Assembly (NCBI RefSeq): GCF_026967935.1
Contig: NZ_JAPVBL010000004.1
Span: forward strand, 434,001-498,000
DNA length: 64,000 nucleotides
DNA from: Modestobacter sp. VKM Ac-2982
GTDB taxonomy: Bacteria; Actinomycetota; Actinomycetes; Mycobacteriales; Geodermatophilaceae
Reading direction: 5' to 3'
Positions 17,334 through 24,039 of this stretch are shown in pieces (the stretch's first letter is position 1; the number at the start of each line of letters is the position of its first letter). The notes below the pieces were generated by a model. That model was not told where the DNA came from and did not search any database. It saw only the letters and a program-made list of their open reading frames with translations. A program made the position numbers and the translations under genes.

Positions 17334-17560
17334 GGCGCGACGGCACTGTCGCGCTGCTGGTGGCGATCCTGACCGACGTCCCGGCACTGCCCGGCGCGCT
17401 GTGCGTCGGACAGGCACCGCGCTTCGACCGGGACGCGCTCGACGGCGAGACGCCGGCCGACCACGCCGAGCGGCTGCGGCAGGCGCGGTGGGTGTGCGCT
17501 CGCTGCCCGGTGGCCGACCAGTGCCCGCAGCGCGTGTGGCGGGTGCCTCGGGTCGGGTGA
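17330..17560 (+). CDS. WhiB-like iron-sulfur transcription factor
   Basis: A 76-residue protein with the four cysteines of the Wbl family: C25 and then CARCPVADQC (C56, C59, C65). This Cx(n)CxxCx5C pattern binds a 4Fe-4S cluster. The usual G[VI]WGG turn is replaced by RVWRV, as in some phage-encoded Wbl proteins. Wbl proteins regulate transcription through the principal sigma factor; phage examples can antagonise host WhiB proteins. The GTG start overlaps the upstream gene (GTGA). Confidence 0.75.
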   Translation: MRRDGTVALLVAILTDVPALPGALCVGQAPRFDRDALDGETPADHAERLRQARWVCARCPVADQCPQRVWRVPRVG

Positions 17561-17565
17561 CCGGC

Positions 17566-17596
17566 GGGCGGGGCGAGGTCATCCCTCGCCCCGCCC
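17566..17596. terminator. bidirectional terminator
   Basis: A 13-bp stem (gggcggggcgagg with its complement) around a short loop, between the WhiB-like gene and the convergent minus-strand gene. Confidence 0.7.
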
Positions 17597-17600
17597 CGGC

Positions 17601-17798
17601 TCACTTCTGCTCGGGCTCTTCGGTCGTGGCGTCGATCCACTGCCCCGGCGCGTAGGCGGCGACGGTGTCGTACCCCATGCCGTTCCACTTCTGCACCAGC
17701 AGGTGGCCGTCCTGGATCCCGATGCCGTTCGCTTCCTTGTGCGTGAACGTGGTTCGCGTCCCAGTACTCGTGCGGGCCGTGCGGACCATGACCGCCAT
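17601..17798 (-). CDS. small hypothetical protein of the element
   Basis: A 65-residue protein (MAVMVRTARTSTGTRTTFTH...) with aromatic and glycine-rich C-terminal half (KWNGMGYDTVAAYAPGQW). The ATG at 17798 follows ggagagcac, a good ribosome-binding site. No family recognised. It faces the rep operon and diverges from the terminase-like genes; the 281 bases up to 18080 hold the two promoters and no gene. Confidence 0.6.
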   Translation of the reverse strand: MAVMVRTARTSTGTRTTFTHKEANGIGIQDGHLLVQKWNGMGYDTVAAYAPGQWIDATTEEPEQK

Positions 17799-18067
17799 GT
17801 GCTCTCCTTCGTCCGTCCTGCGCCTCGGGCGGCACAGGTTCCGCCCGGCACTGTCTCGCAGGGGTCCGACAGTTCGCGCCCGCGTTCGAGCGCATCCCTC
17901 GCGCGCGCCCGCGCGTAGGGGCCGAACGTCCGCCGACCGGCCCCGGAGAACGCCCAGCACAGAGCGTCACCTGCCCCGACCTGTGGTCCGTCCGCCTACT
18001 GGTCCCCGTAGGCGAAACGACCCACGTCCGCCCACCCTCGACCCGCCCACGACCCACCGTCCGGCGG

Positions 18068-18080
18068 TATAGTTATCCCA
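18068..18080 (+). promoter_or_regulatory. -10 box and leaderless start
   Basis: TATAGT at 18068-18073 places transcription start on the A of the ATG at 18080 (six bases between). No ribosome-binding site is present, so a leaderless mRNA is likely. Confidence 0.55.
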
Positions 18081-18430
18081 TGCCCCCGACCGGTGCCCGC
18101 GCCGCCCACCGTGAGCGGGTGGCCGCTGCCCTTGACCTGCACGCCCGGGGTCGGTCGGTCCGCGACGTGGCCGCCGAGCTGGACGTCACCCCGGACCGGG
18201 CGGCGAAGCTGCTCGGCGAGGGCATCGCGGGGATGCCTGCCCAGCAGCTCGACGAGCTGCGCGCGACGTCCGAACTGCGGCTCGATCAGGTCGCCCGCGT
18301 GTACGGCGACCTGCTCGACGACACCGACCCGAAGGTGCGAGCGCAGGCGGCGAACGGACTGCTGACCGTCGAACGGGACCGGGCGCGACTGCTCGGCACC
18401 TGGCAGAAGCCACCACGAGAGGACGACTGA
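18080..18430 (+). CDS. HTH protein resembling a small terminase subunit
   Basis: A 116-residue protein. Residues 24-48 form a helix-turn-helix (GRSVRDVAAELDVTPDRAAK). The C-terminal half (ELRLDQVARVYGDLLDD...VERDRARLLGTW) resembles the oligomerising helices of actinophage small terminase-like proteins, which commonly end RRAKLLGL. Small terminases bind phage DNA at the packaging site; satellites encode their own to redirect helper-phage capsids. The resemblance is from memory of the family pattern and needs a profile search; a plain HTH regulator is the alternative. Confidence 0.5.
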   Translation: MPPTGARAAHRERVAAALDLHARGRSVRDVAAELDVTPDRAAKLLGEGIAGMPAQQLDELRATSELRLDQVARVYGDLLDDTDPKVRAQAANGLLTVERDRARLLGTWQKPPREDD

Positions 18431-18432
18431 CC

Positions 18433-18720
18433 ATGACCGCACTGACCGACCACATCAACGCCATGACCGCCGCGAACGCGCGGGAGGCCGACGTCATCGC
18501 CAACCGGCGCGCGATCTCCCGTCAGCGGAACGCCGGGGTCGCCACCGGCTCGACCACCCTCGGCGACGCGATCACCCGCGCCACCCGCGAGGACGCCGAC
18601 GAGACGTACCGCGAGGCTCGCGCCGAGCGCCGTCGACTGCGCCGCGAGGGTGCGCCCGCCGACCAGCTCGCCGCCGCGTCGCAGGCGGTCGAGGACGCCC
18701 GCGCCCGGCTCGACCGCTGA
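18433..18720 (+). CDS. charged helical protein of the element
   Basis: A 95-residue, highly charged, probably all-helical protein (TREDADETYREARAERRRLRREG). It starts two bases after the terminase-like gene stop and overlaps the next gene by one base, so it is in the same operon. Function unknown; a scaffold-like or DNA-binding role is conceivable only from composition. Confidence 0.6.
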   Translation: MTALTDHINAMTAANAREADVIANRRAISRQRNAGVATGSTTLGDAITRATREDADETYREARAERRRLRREGAPADQLAAASQAVEDARARLDR

Positions 18721-19073
18721 TGCCCCGCGCGAAGACGGGCAGCGGTGCCCGGTGCGTCAAGCACGGCACCGACTGCGCGATCGGTGGCGGCTCGACCTAC
18801 CGGTCGGCGCACTGCTCCCGCGCTCCCCGGCCGACGGAGTGGGACACGGCGGCGAGCGACCAGCCCGACCCCGAGTTGGTCGAGCTGCTGACCGAGCGCC
18901 GGGCAGCGGCGACCGGCGTTCCGCTCACCGAGGCTGCCGACGCGCTGGCGGTCGAGCTGTCCGCCGGGGCGAAGGCGTGGGCGAAGCTCACCCCGGTGCA
19001 GCGGTGCGAGGCGCGGGACGGCGAGGACGCAGAGTTGGCCGAGCTGATCGAGACGGCGCGCGCGACCGCCTGA
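18720..19073 (+). CDS. hypothetical protein with N-terminal Cys/His cluster
   Basis: A 117-residue protein. The first 35 residues contain CVKHGTDC and AHC, a possible zinc site; the rest is acidic and helical. Its ATG overlaps the previous stop by one base (TGATG). Last gene of the three-gene operon, ending before a strong terminator. Function unknown. Confidence 0.58.
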   Translation: MPRAKTGSGARCVKHGTDCAIGGGSTYRSAHCSRAPRPTEWDTAASDQPDPELVELLTERRAAATGVPLTEAADALAVELSAGAKAWAKLTPVQRCEARDGEDAELAELIETARATA

Positions 19074-19113
19074 CCACCGCGCCGGAACATCGCCCACCCC
19101 GGGTGCGGAACGC

Positions 19114-19154
19114 AGAACGGCCCCGTCGAGCGCGATGCTCAACGGGGCCGTTCT
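19114..19154. terminator. bidirectional terminator
   Basis: A 13-bp perfect outer stem (AGAACGGCCCCGT) plus an inner gagc/gctc stem with one mismatch between them. It separates the convergent terminase-like operon and the HicA-like pair. Confidence 0.75.
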
Positions 19155-19164
19155 CAGTGCATGG

Positions 19165-19536
19165 TCAGGCGAACTCGACGTGCCCCTCGCGCGTGACGCG
19201 CTTGTCGAACGACGGAACGCTGTCGACCCACTCGTTCACGGCGCGGACCGCGTCGGTTCCCTGGTTCTCGTCGCCGTCGTCGTCGAAGTCGAAGTCGATC
19301 TCGGGAGCCTCGCTGATGCTTCCGGTGACGGGACGAAGCCCGACGAGCTTCAGGATTCCGTCGACGAACAGGAACGCCTTGCCCTGGCTCTCAGCCTGCA
19401 CCGGAAGGACAAGCATCGGCTCTTCCGCGTCTTCGATCAGCAGCGTGCCGGGCACGAGATCGATGACGCTCCGAAGACGCGACCAGTCCCCGTCAGTCAC
19501 GGCCTGCATGGTCGCTTCGACAGTGAACTCAGTCAT
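19165..19536 (-). CDS. acidic partner of the HicA-like gene, possible antitoxin
   Basis: A 123-residue acidic protein (EIDFDFDDDGDENQG stretch). It starts within the stop of the HicA-like gene (ATGA), so the two are made together. It does not show an obvious HicB fold or DNA-binding domain. Calling it an antitoxin rests on gene order, size and acidity only. Confidence 0.5.
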   Translation of the reverse strand: MTEFTVEATMQAVTDGDWSRLRSVIDLVPGTLLIEDAEEPMLVLPVQAESQGKAFLFVDGILKLVGLRPVTGSISEAPEIDFDFDDDGDENQGTDAVRAVNEWVDSVPSFDKRVTREGHVEFA

Positions 19537-19805
19537 CGCTTCCCCTTCTTCTGCGTGTTCCCCTTGCGGGGGATAGGAACTCCGAGTCGACGGAGTATGA
19601 CCACCATGTTCATGTCTCCGCGATGGTCAGACGGCGTCTTCGAGAACGTGACGGGTGCGGCCGGACGGTTGTCGCGGTACGGATCAGTCAGACCCGGCGG
19701 CGGCGTCAGGCGCGGGTGACCGTCGGACGTCTCGTCGTACGACCACCCGGCCTCCTTCGCCAACTCGACCAACTCGCGCAAACGCTTCGGCGGTGTTGCC
19801 GCCAC
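19533..19805 (-). CDS. HicA-like toxin candidate
   Basis: A 90-residue basic protein. Residues 8-36 (LRELVELAKEAGWSYDETS, then H30) and 50-80 (VTFSKTPSDHRGDMNMVVIL, RRLGVPIP) follow the HicA dsRBD-like layout: helix, strand with catalytic His, strand, then a helix ending in a hydrophobic LRRLG. HicA proteins are mRNA interferases. The usual GSHH motif is reduced to DGH, so activity is uncertain. It lies first in a two-gene operon next to the integrase. Confidence 0.5.
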   Translation of the reverse strand: MAATPPKRLRELVELAKEAGWSYDETSDGHPRLTPPPGLTDPYRDNRPAAPVTFSKTPSDHRGDMNMVVILRRLGVPIPRKGNTQKKGKR

Positions 19806-19824
19806 TCGGTGCCCCCGTAGCTCC

Positions 19825-19838
19825 GTCTACCTGTAGAC
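19825..19838. promoter_or_regulatory. palindromic operator candidate
   Basis: GTCTACCTGTAGAC, perfect six-base arms with a two-base centre, upstream of the HicA-like gene. A second related repeat (CTGTAG and CTACAG) overlaps it at 19831-19856. It could bind an autoregulator of the pair. Confidence 0.45.
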
Positions 19839-19945
19839 AACGCGAACGTACTACAGGGCGTTCCAACCGGCCTATGAGTTCTGCGACGCCCGCCACCAAC
19901 GAGCGACACCGCGAGTTGGCAACTTTCACGGTGCGTCAGCCCTGC

Positions 19946-21322
19946 TCAGCGCGGCGTGACCTCGACCGTGTCGGGGTCGAAGTTGCGCCGCCCGCGCCCC
20001 GGCGAGTGCAGGGTCACCGTCATCAGCGCATCGACGACGGCGCGCTGACGGTCCGGGTCGAGCACCGCCCACACCGCCCGTACGTCCCCGGCGTGCACGA
20101 GCGGACCGAGCACGTCGGCCCGCCCGCTGTCGGCCATGCGCGCCTCGACGTCGGCCAGTTCTGCCCGCAGCCGCGCCGACGCCGTGCGCACCGCCTCGGG
20201 CGTGAGCGTGCCGTCGGCGAGAAGGTCGGCGAGCTGACCGAGCCGCGCGCGCTTCGCCGCCGCTTCGGACCGCAGCGCGGTGACGTCGGGCAGGTCGGTG
20301 TCGACCAGCAGCTCGGCGGCGTCCGGGCGGGACAGGCGGGCCACGACCAGCTCACCGACCCACGACTCGATCGGCTCGGCGGACCGGGACAGATGCCGGG
20401 AGACCGAGCACTTCAGCGTGCGGACGCCGTGCTGCGTGCCGCCGGTGTTGCACGGTGCCCCGCACACCCCGCAGCGGGCGAGCCCGGACAAGAAGTAGCG
20501 CCGCCGGGTGTCCGGGGAGGTGCGCCGAGAGGCGCTGCCCAGCAGCTCGGCGACGGCCCGGAAGGTCTCTTCCCCGACGATGCCCGTCCAGCTCCCGGGG
20601 CCGACCACCTGCCATGCCCGCCCGCCCCCTGAGCGGGTCGCTCGCAGCCCGGCGTACCGGGGGTTGGTTAGCACGTACCGGACCCCGTCGGGCCGCCACG
20701 GGCCGCCGTGGGTGGTGGTCAGCCCGGCGGCGTTCCAGTCCCTCGCCACGGTCCGCAGGGAGGCACCAGCGAGCACCGCGTCGAAGGCAGCAGCTACGGC
20801 CGGAGCCTCGTCCGGGTGCGGGGTGACCCCGTCGACCAGCCAGCCGAGCGCCCGGGGGCCGGTGGGCGGTCGCCCCTGCGCTGCCCGCTGTGCGTTGGCG
20901 AGGCGCTGGCGCTCGGTGCGCCGCTCGATCTCGGCGCGGGCGACGGCGGCGAGGATGCGCCCGACGAGCCGACCGGCGTCGGTCGAGAGGTCGATGTCAC
21001 CCGATGCGGTGGCGCACCGGACGCCGGTCCGCTCCCCCAGGTCGACGAGCCGTTCGAGGTCGCGCGTCGAGCGGGTCAGGCGGTCGAGCGCCCACGCGAG
21101 GATGACGTCGAAGTGCCCCGCCTCGGCGTCGGCGAGCATCCGCGTCCACTGCGGACGGACACCGGTCGTGGCGCTGACGGAGTTGTCGACGTACTCGGTG
21201 ACCACGGTCCAGCCGCGCGCCTCGGCGAGCTTCCGGCACGCCTCGCGCTGCCGTTCGACGGCCTGCCCGGTGCCGTCCCGGTCGAGGGACTGGCGCAGGT
21301 AGATGACTGCTCGGGTGGTCAC
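19946..21322 (-). CDS. large serine recombinase (integrase) of the element
   Basis: A 458-residue site-specific integrase. The resolvase catalytic domain spans residues 1-145, with YLRQS placing the nucleophile at Ser12 and LDRLTRSTRDL around residue 80. A recombinase domain follows at about 155-265, then a zinc ribbon (C284, C287, C291, C305) and a coiled-coil stretch near 350-395. These enzymes integrate DNA between attP and attB, and excise it when given a recombination directionality factor. The GTG start directly follows the TAG that ends the truncated tadA reading frame, so it may be translated by coupling from the host gene; ggtag just before the start is only a weak ribosome-binding site. 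Confidence 0.93.
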   Translation of the reverse strand: MTTRAVIYLRQSLDRDGTGQAVERQREACRKLAEARGWTVVTEYVDNSVSATTGVRPQWTRMLADAEAGHFDVILAWALDRLTRSTRDLERLVDLGERTGVRCATASGDIDLSTDAGRLVGRILAAVARAEIERRTERQRLANAQRAAQGRPPTGPRALGWLVDGVTPHPDEAPAVAAAFDAVLAGASLRTVARDWNAAGLTTTHGGPWRPDGVRYVLTNPRYAGLRATRSGGGRAWQVVGPGSWTGIVGEETFRAVAELLGSASRRTSPDTRRRYFLSGLARCGVCGAPCNTGGTQHGVRTLKCSVSRHLSRSAEPIESWVGELVVARLSRPDAAELLVDTDLPDVTALRSEAAAKRARLGQLADLLADGTLTPEAVRTASARLRAELADVEARMADSGRADVLGPLVHAGDVRAVWAVLDPDRQRAVVDALMTVTLHSPGRGRRNFDPDTVEVTPR

Positions 21323-22063
21323 CTACCTATTGTGGTCTCGCGCCGCCTTCTGTAACTCGAAGACCTCTTCGCAGGTGACCACCCGCTCGCGGGCCGGCAC
21401 CGCCGCACAGAGGCAGTTGAGCATCGTGGTCTTGCCGGCCTGCGTCCCGCCGGAGACGAGGATGTTCAGCCCGGCGGCGACCGAGGCCTCCAGGAAGCGG
21501 GCCACCTGCGAGGTGAGCGTGCCCAGCGCGACCAGCTCGTCGAGGGAGTGCGCCTGCAGCACGAACTTCCGGATGTTCACCGCCATGTGCCGCCGCGTCA
21601 CGTCCGGGATCACGACGTGCAAGCGAGACCCGTCGGGCAGCATCGCGTCGACGAAGGGGGTGGACATGTCGATCCGTCGACCCGAGCTGCGCAGCATCCG
21701 CTCGACCAGGTCCGCCAGCTGCCCGGCGCCCAGGATCGTCGTCGTCAGCTCACTGCGGCCGCGGCGGGCGACGAACACCCGACCCGGCTCGTTGACCCAG
21801 ATCTCCTCGACCTCCGGGTCGTCCAGCCACCGCTGCAACGGCCCGTAGCCGGCCACCCGGTCCAGCACGTCGCGGACGAGGCCCTCCGGGTCACCCGCCG
21901 GCGGCAGCGTGGAGGACAGCGAGCGCTCGGAGTAGTCCGCGACCACGTCCCGCACGAGCATCCGCACCGGCCCGGGATCGCCGAACGGGTCGAGCCCTCG
22001 GCGCCGGATCAGTTCCCGGACCTCGCCGTCGACGACATCGACGGCAGAGCTCGCCACCGGCAC
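21323..22063 (-). CDS. tadA: tadA 5' fragment (Walker A half of the Tad ATPase)
   Basis: The first 237 residues or so of a TadA/CpaF-type ATPase: N-terminal domain, PFVDAMLPDGSRLHVVIP, and Walker A GGTQAGKT at residues 205-212. The family sequence continues to CEEVFEL and then breaks into nine element-encoded residues (QKAARDHNR) and TAG. The rest of the gene is at 14069-14674. TadA is the hexameric cytosolic ATPase that drives Flp pilus assembly. With Walker A and B on separate polypeptides, pilus assembly should fail unless the element excises. The GTG start follows gggggtgtc. Confidence 0.92.
   Translation of the reverse strand: MPVASSAVDVVDGEVRELIRRRGLDPFGDPGPVRMLVRDVVADYSERSLSSTLPPAGDPEGLVRDVLDRVAGYGPLQRWLDDPEVEEIWVNEPGRVFVARRGRSELTTTILGAGQLADLVERMLRSSGRRIDMSTPFVDAMLPDGSRLHVVIPDVTRRHMAVNIRKFVLQAHSLDELVALGTLTSQVARFLEASVAAGLNILVSGGTQAGKTTMLNCLCAAVPARERVVTCEEVFELQKAARDHNR
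21330..21370. other. probable right attachment junction of the element
   Basis: Host tadA sequence (CEEVFE codons) ends here and element sequence begins. TGTGGTCTC at 21332-21340 is the inverted partner of GAAACCACA at the left junction. The shared dinucleotide AA is at 21355-21356, 14 bases from the box. Joining the junctions at this dinucleotide gives an imperfect palindrome of about 50 bp, as expected for an attP of a large serine integrase. Confidence 0.55.
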
Positions 22064-22216
22064 GACACCCCCGTTGAGCAGCCACTTGGTCAGATGAGTC
22101 CAGCGACTGTAAGGGGGCGATCACGTCTCGCGGGGAGCCCTGTGGACGAAGAGTCACCGCTCTGCCGCAGGGTTCACCCGTTCAGGCGACGGCTTCGGCC
22201 AGCTCGGCCGCGCCGG

Positions 22217-22327
22217 CTAGTGCCTGCGCCTCCTGGCCACCTTGCGGCGGGTGGCGACCGCGAACGTGAGGAACGCCAGCACCACCAGTGCGGCGAGGAT
22301 CAGGACCAGGACCAGCCAGGTGCCCAC
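22217..22327 (-). CDS. 36-residue single-helix membrane peptide
   Basis: GTG start, one hydrophobic helix (LVLVLILAALVVLAFLTFAV) and a strongly basic tail (RRKVARRRRH). Plausible small membrane protein upstream of the tad operon; no family known. The 271 bases to the GltS gene hold no other gene. Confidence 0.4.
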   Translation of the reverse strand: MGTWLVLVLILAALVVLAFLTFAVATRRKVARRRRH

Positions 22328-22599
22328 CGGACTCCCCCTCCGTCGAGTAGACGACCCAGCATCCCAGCGGACCGACGCACATGGGGGCCCACAGCCTCGC
22401 CGATCGGGCCAGCCACAGCACTTACTGTCGCTGTAACGATCCCGAGGGTGCACCGAGCGGACACGGGCGGACTCATCGGGGCCCCGCCGCGCCGATCGGG
22501 GGTTGTCGGCGGGCACGTGAGCCGCCAGGGTGTTCCCCACCCGTCAGGGACCACCCCGCGTGACCGGTCCCCGACACGGACCCACCCGTGGGAGGCACC

Positions 22600-24039
22600 G
22601 TGTCCGCCGACGTCATCGGGCTCAGCCTGCTGGTGCTGGGCGTCCTGCTCCTGGTCGCCAAGCTCATCAGGATCCGGTCACGGATCGCCCAGAAGCTCTT
22701 CCTCCCCAGCTCGATCATCGGTGGCTTCCTGGCCCTGCTGATCGGCCCGGAGGTGGTCGGCTCGATCGCCGAGGCGATCGGCGGGCCGGACGCCCCGCTG
22801 ACCGGCGGCCTGTGGCCGGAGGAGTTCCTCGACGTCTGGGCGTCGCTGCCCGGACTGCTCATCTCGGTGGTCTTCGCGACGCTGTTCCTCGGCGAGCGCA
22901 TCCCCAAGGTGAAGGAGGCCGCCGAACTGGCCGGCCCGCAGCTGGCCCTCGGCGTCACCATGGCGTCCGGCCAGTACGTGATCGGGCTGCTCCTCGCCGT
23001 CCTGCTGCTGGTGCCCTTCCTCGACCAGGACCCCATGGTCGGCGCGCTGATCGAGGTCGGCTTCGAGGGCGGGCACGGCACCGCGGCGGGGCTGGGCGAC
23101 ACCTTCGCCGAGCTCGGCTTCCCGCAGGGACAGGACCTGGCGCTCGGTCTGGCGACCGTGGGCGTCGTCGCCGGCGTGGTCGTCGGCATCGCGCTGATCA
23201 ACTGGGGAGTGCACACCGGCCGCGCCGAGGTGCTGGAGAGCGACGCGAAGACCTCACTGGCCGAGCAGCGCGGGCTCTACGAGCGGGAGGAGCAGAAGCC
23301 GGCCGCGATGCTCACGGTGCGCACCGCCTCGGTCGAGCCACTGGCCATCCACTTCGCCATCGTCGCCGTGGCGATCCTGCTCGGGCTCGCCCTCCTGGAA
23401 GCGCTGCAGGCGCTGGAGCGGCTGCTGTGGGCCGACACCGTCGAGCTCTTCGAGTACGTGCCGCTGTTCCCGCTGGCGATGATCGGCGGCGTCGCGGTGC
23501 AGAAGCTGGTCGACCGCTTCGACTACACCGGCATCGTCGACCGGCAGATGATGCTGCGGATCCAGGGCATCGCACTCGACCTGCTGATCATCAGCGCCCT
23601 GGCCACGCTGTCCATCCAGGCGATCGCGAACAACTGGGTGACGTTCCTGCTGCTGGCCATCGCCGGACTCGCCTGGAACGTCGGGGTCTTCGTCTTCCTG
23701 GCCCGGCGGATGATCCCCCGGTTCTGGTTCGAACGCGGCATCGGCGACCTCGGGCAGTCCCTCGGCGTCACCGCCACCGGGTTGATCCTCATCCGGGTCG
23801 CCGACCCCAACGCAGCGACCCCGGCGATGGAGGCCTTCGGCTACAAACAGCTGGCGTTCGAGCCCTTCTTCGGCGGCGGCCTGGTCACCGCGGCGTCACT
23901 GCCGCTGATCGCCCAGTTCGGCGCGGTCCCGCTGCTGGTCTTCATGGCCGTGCTGCTGGCCGTGTCACTGGGGATCGGCATCTTCTACTTCGGCCGTCGC
24001 TCGCCGGCCGAGGAGGAGGCCCGGGTCGCCGACAGCTGA
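22600..24039 (+). CDS. gltS: sodium/glutamate symporter family protein (GltS-like)
   Basis: A 479-residue membrane protein with about 12 helices arranged as two inverted halves. It shows the family motif GFEGGHGTAAGLGDTF in the first re-entrant region. GltS proteins import glutamate with sodium. A charged cytosolic loop (residues about 205-240) separates the halves and is longer than in E. coli GltS. GTG 22600 is chosen because ggaggcacc precedes it; GTG 22588 is an alternative. The stop TGA abuts the convergent gene stop (TGATCA) with no gap. Confidence 0.85.
   Translation: MSADVIGLSLLVLGVLLLVAKLIRIRSRIAQKLFLPSSIIGGFLALLIGPEVVGSIAEAIGGPDAPLTGGLWPEEFLDVWASLPGLLISVVFATLFLGERIPKVKEAAELAGPQLALGVTMASGQYVIGLLLAVLLLVPFLDQDPMVGALIEVGFEGGHGTAAGLGDTFAELGFPQGQDLALGLATVGVVAGVVVGIALINWGVHTGRAEVLESDAKTSLAEQRGLYEREEQKPAAMLTVRTASVEPLAIHFAIVAVAILLGLALLEALQALERLLWADTVELFEYVPLFPLAMIGGVAVQKLVDRFDYTGIVDRQMMLRIQGIALDLLIISALATLSIQAIANNWVTFLLLAIAGLAWNVGVFVFLARRMIPRFWFERGIGDLGQSLGVTATGLILIRVADPNAATPAMEAFGYKQLAFEPFFGGGLVTAASLPLIAQFGAVPLLVFMAVLLAVSLGIGIFYFGRRSPAEEEARVADS

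Larger units (their letters stand above)
14616..21356. mobile_element. 6.74-kb integrative element inserted in tadA (phage-satellite-like)
   Basis: The two halves of tadA, both on the minus strand, are about 6.7 kb apart. Between them are a large serine integrase at the right end and about ten other genes unrelated to pili. The content is a small protein plus replication ATPase with Toprim motif, zinc-finger protein, WhiB-like regulator, a short convergent gene, a small-terminase-like HTH gene with two followers, and a HicA-like pair. No FtsK/TraSA translocase, relaxase, capsid or portal gene is present. This argues against a conjugative AICE or complete prophage and favours a phage satellite or minimal integrative element. 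GC content is close to that of the host. Confidence 0.88.

Noticed and set aside
14616-21356. pSAM2-type conjugative element (AICE) or full prophage
   Set aside because: No FtsK/TraSA translocase, no tyrosine integrase in a tRNA, and no capsid, portal or large terminase genes.
14600-21380. tRNA gene as integration target
   Set aside because: Neither junction shows a tRNA-like sequence; both lie within tadA coding sequence.
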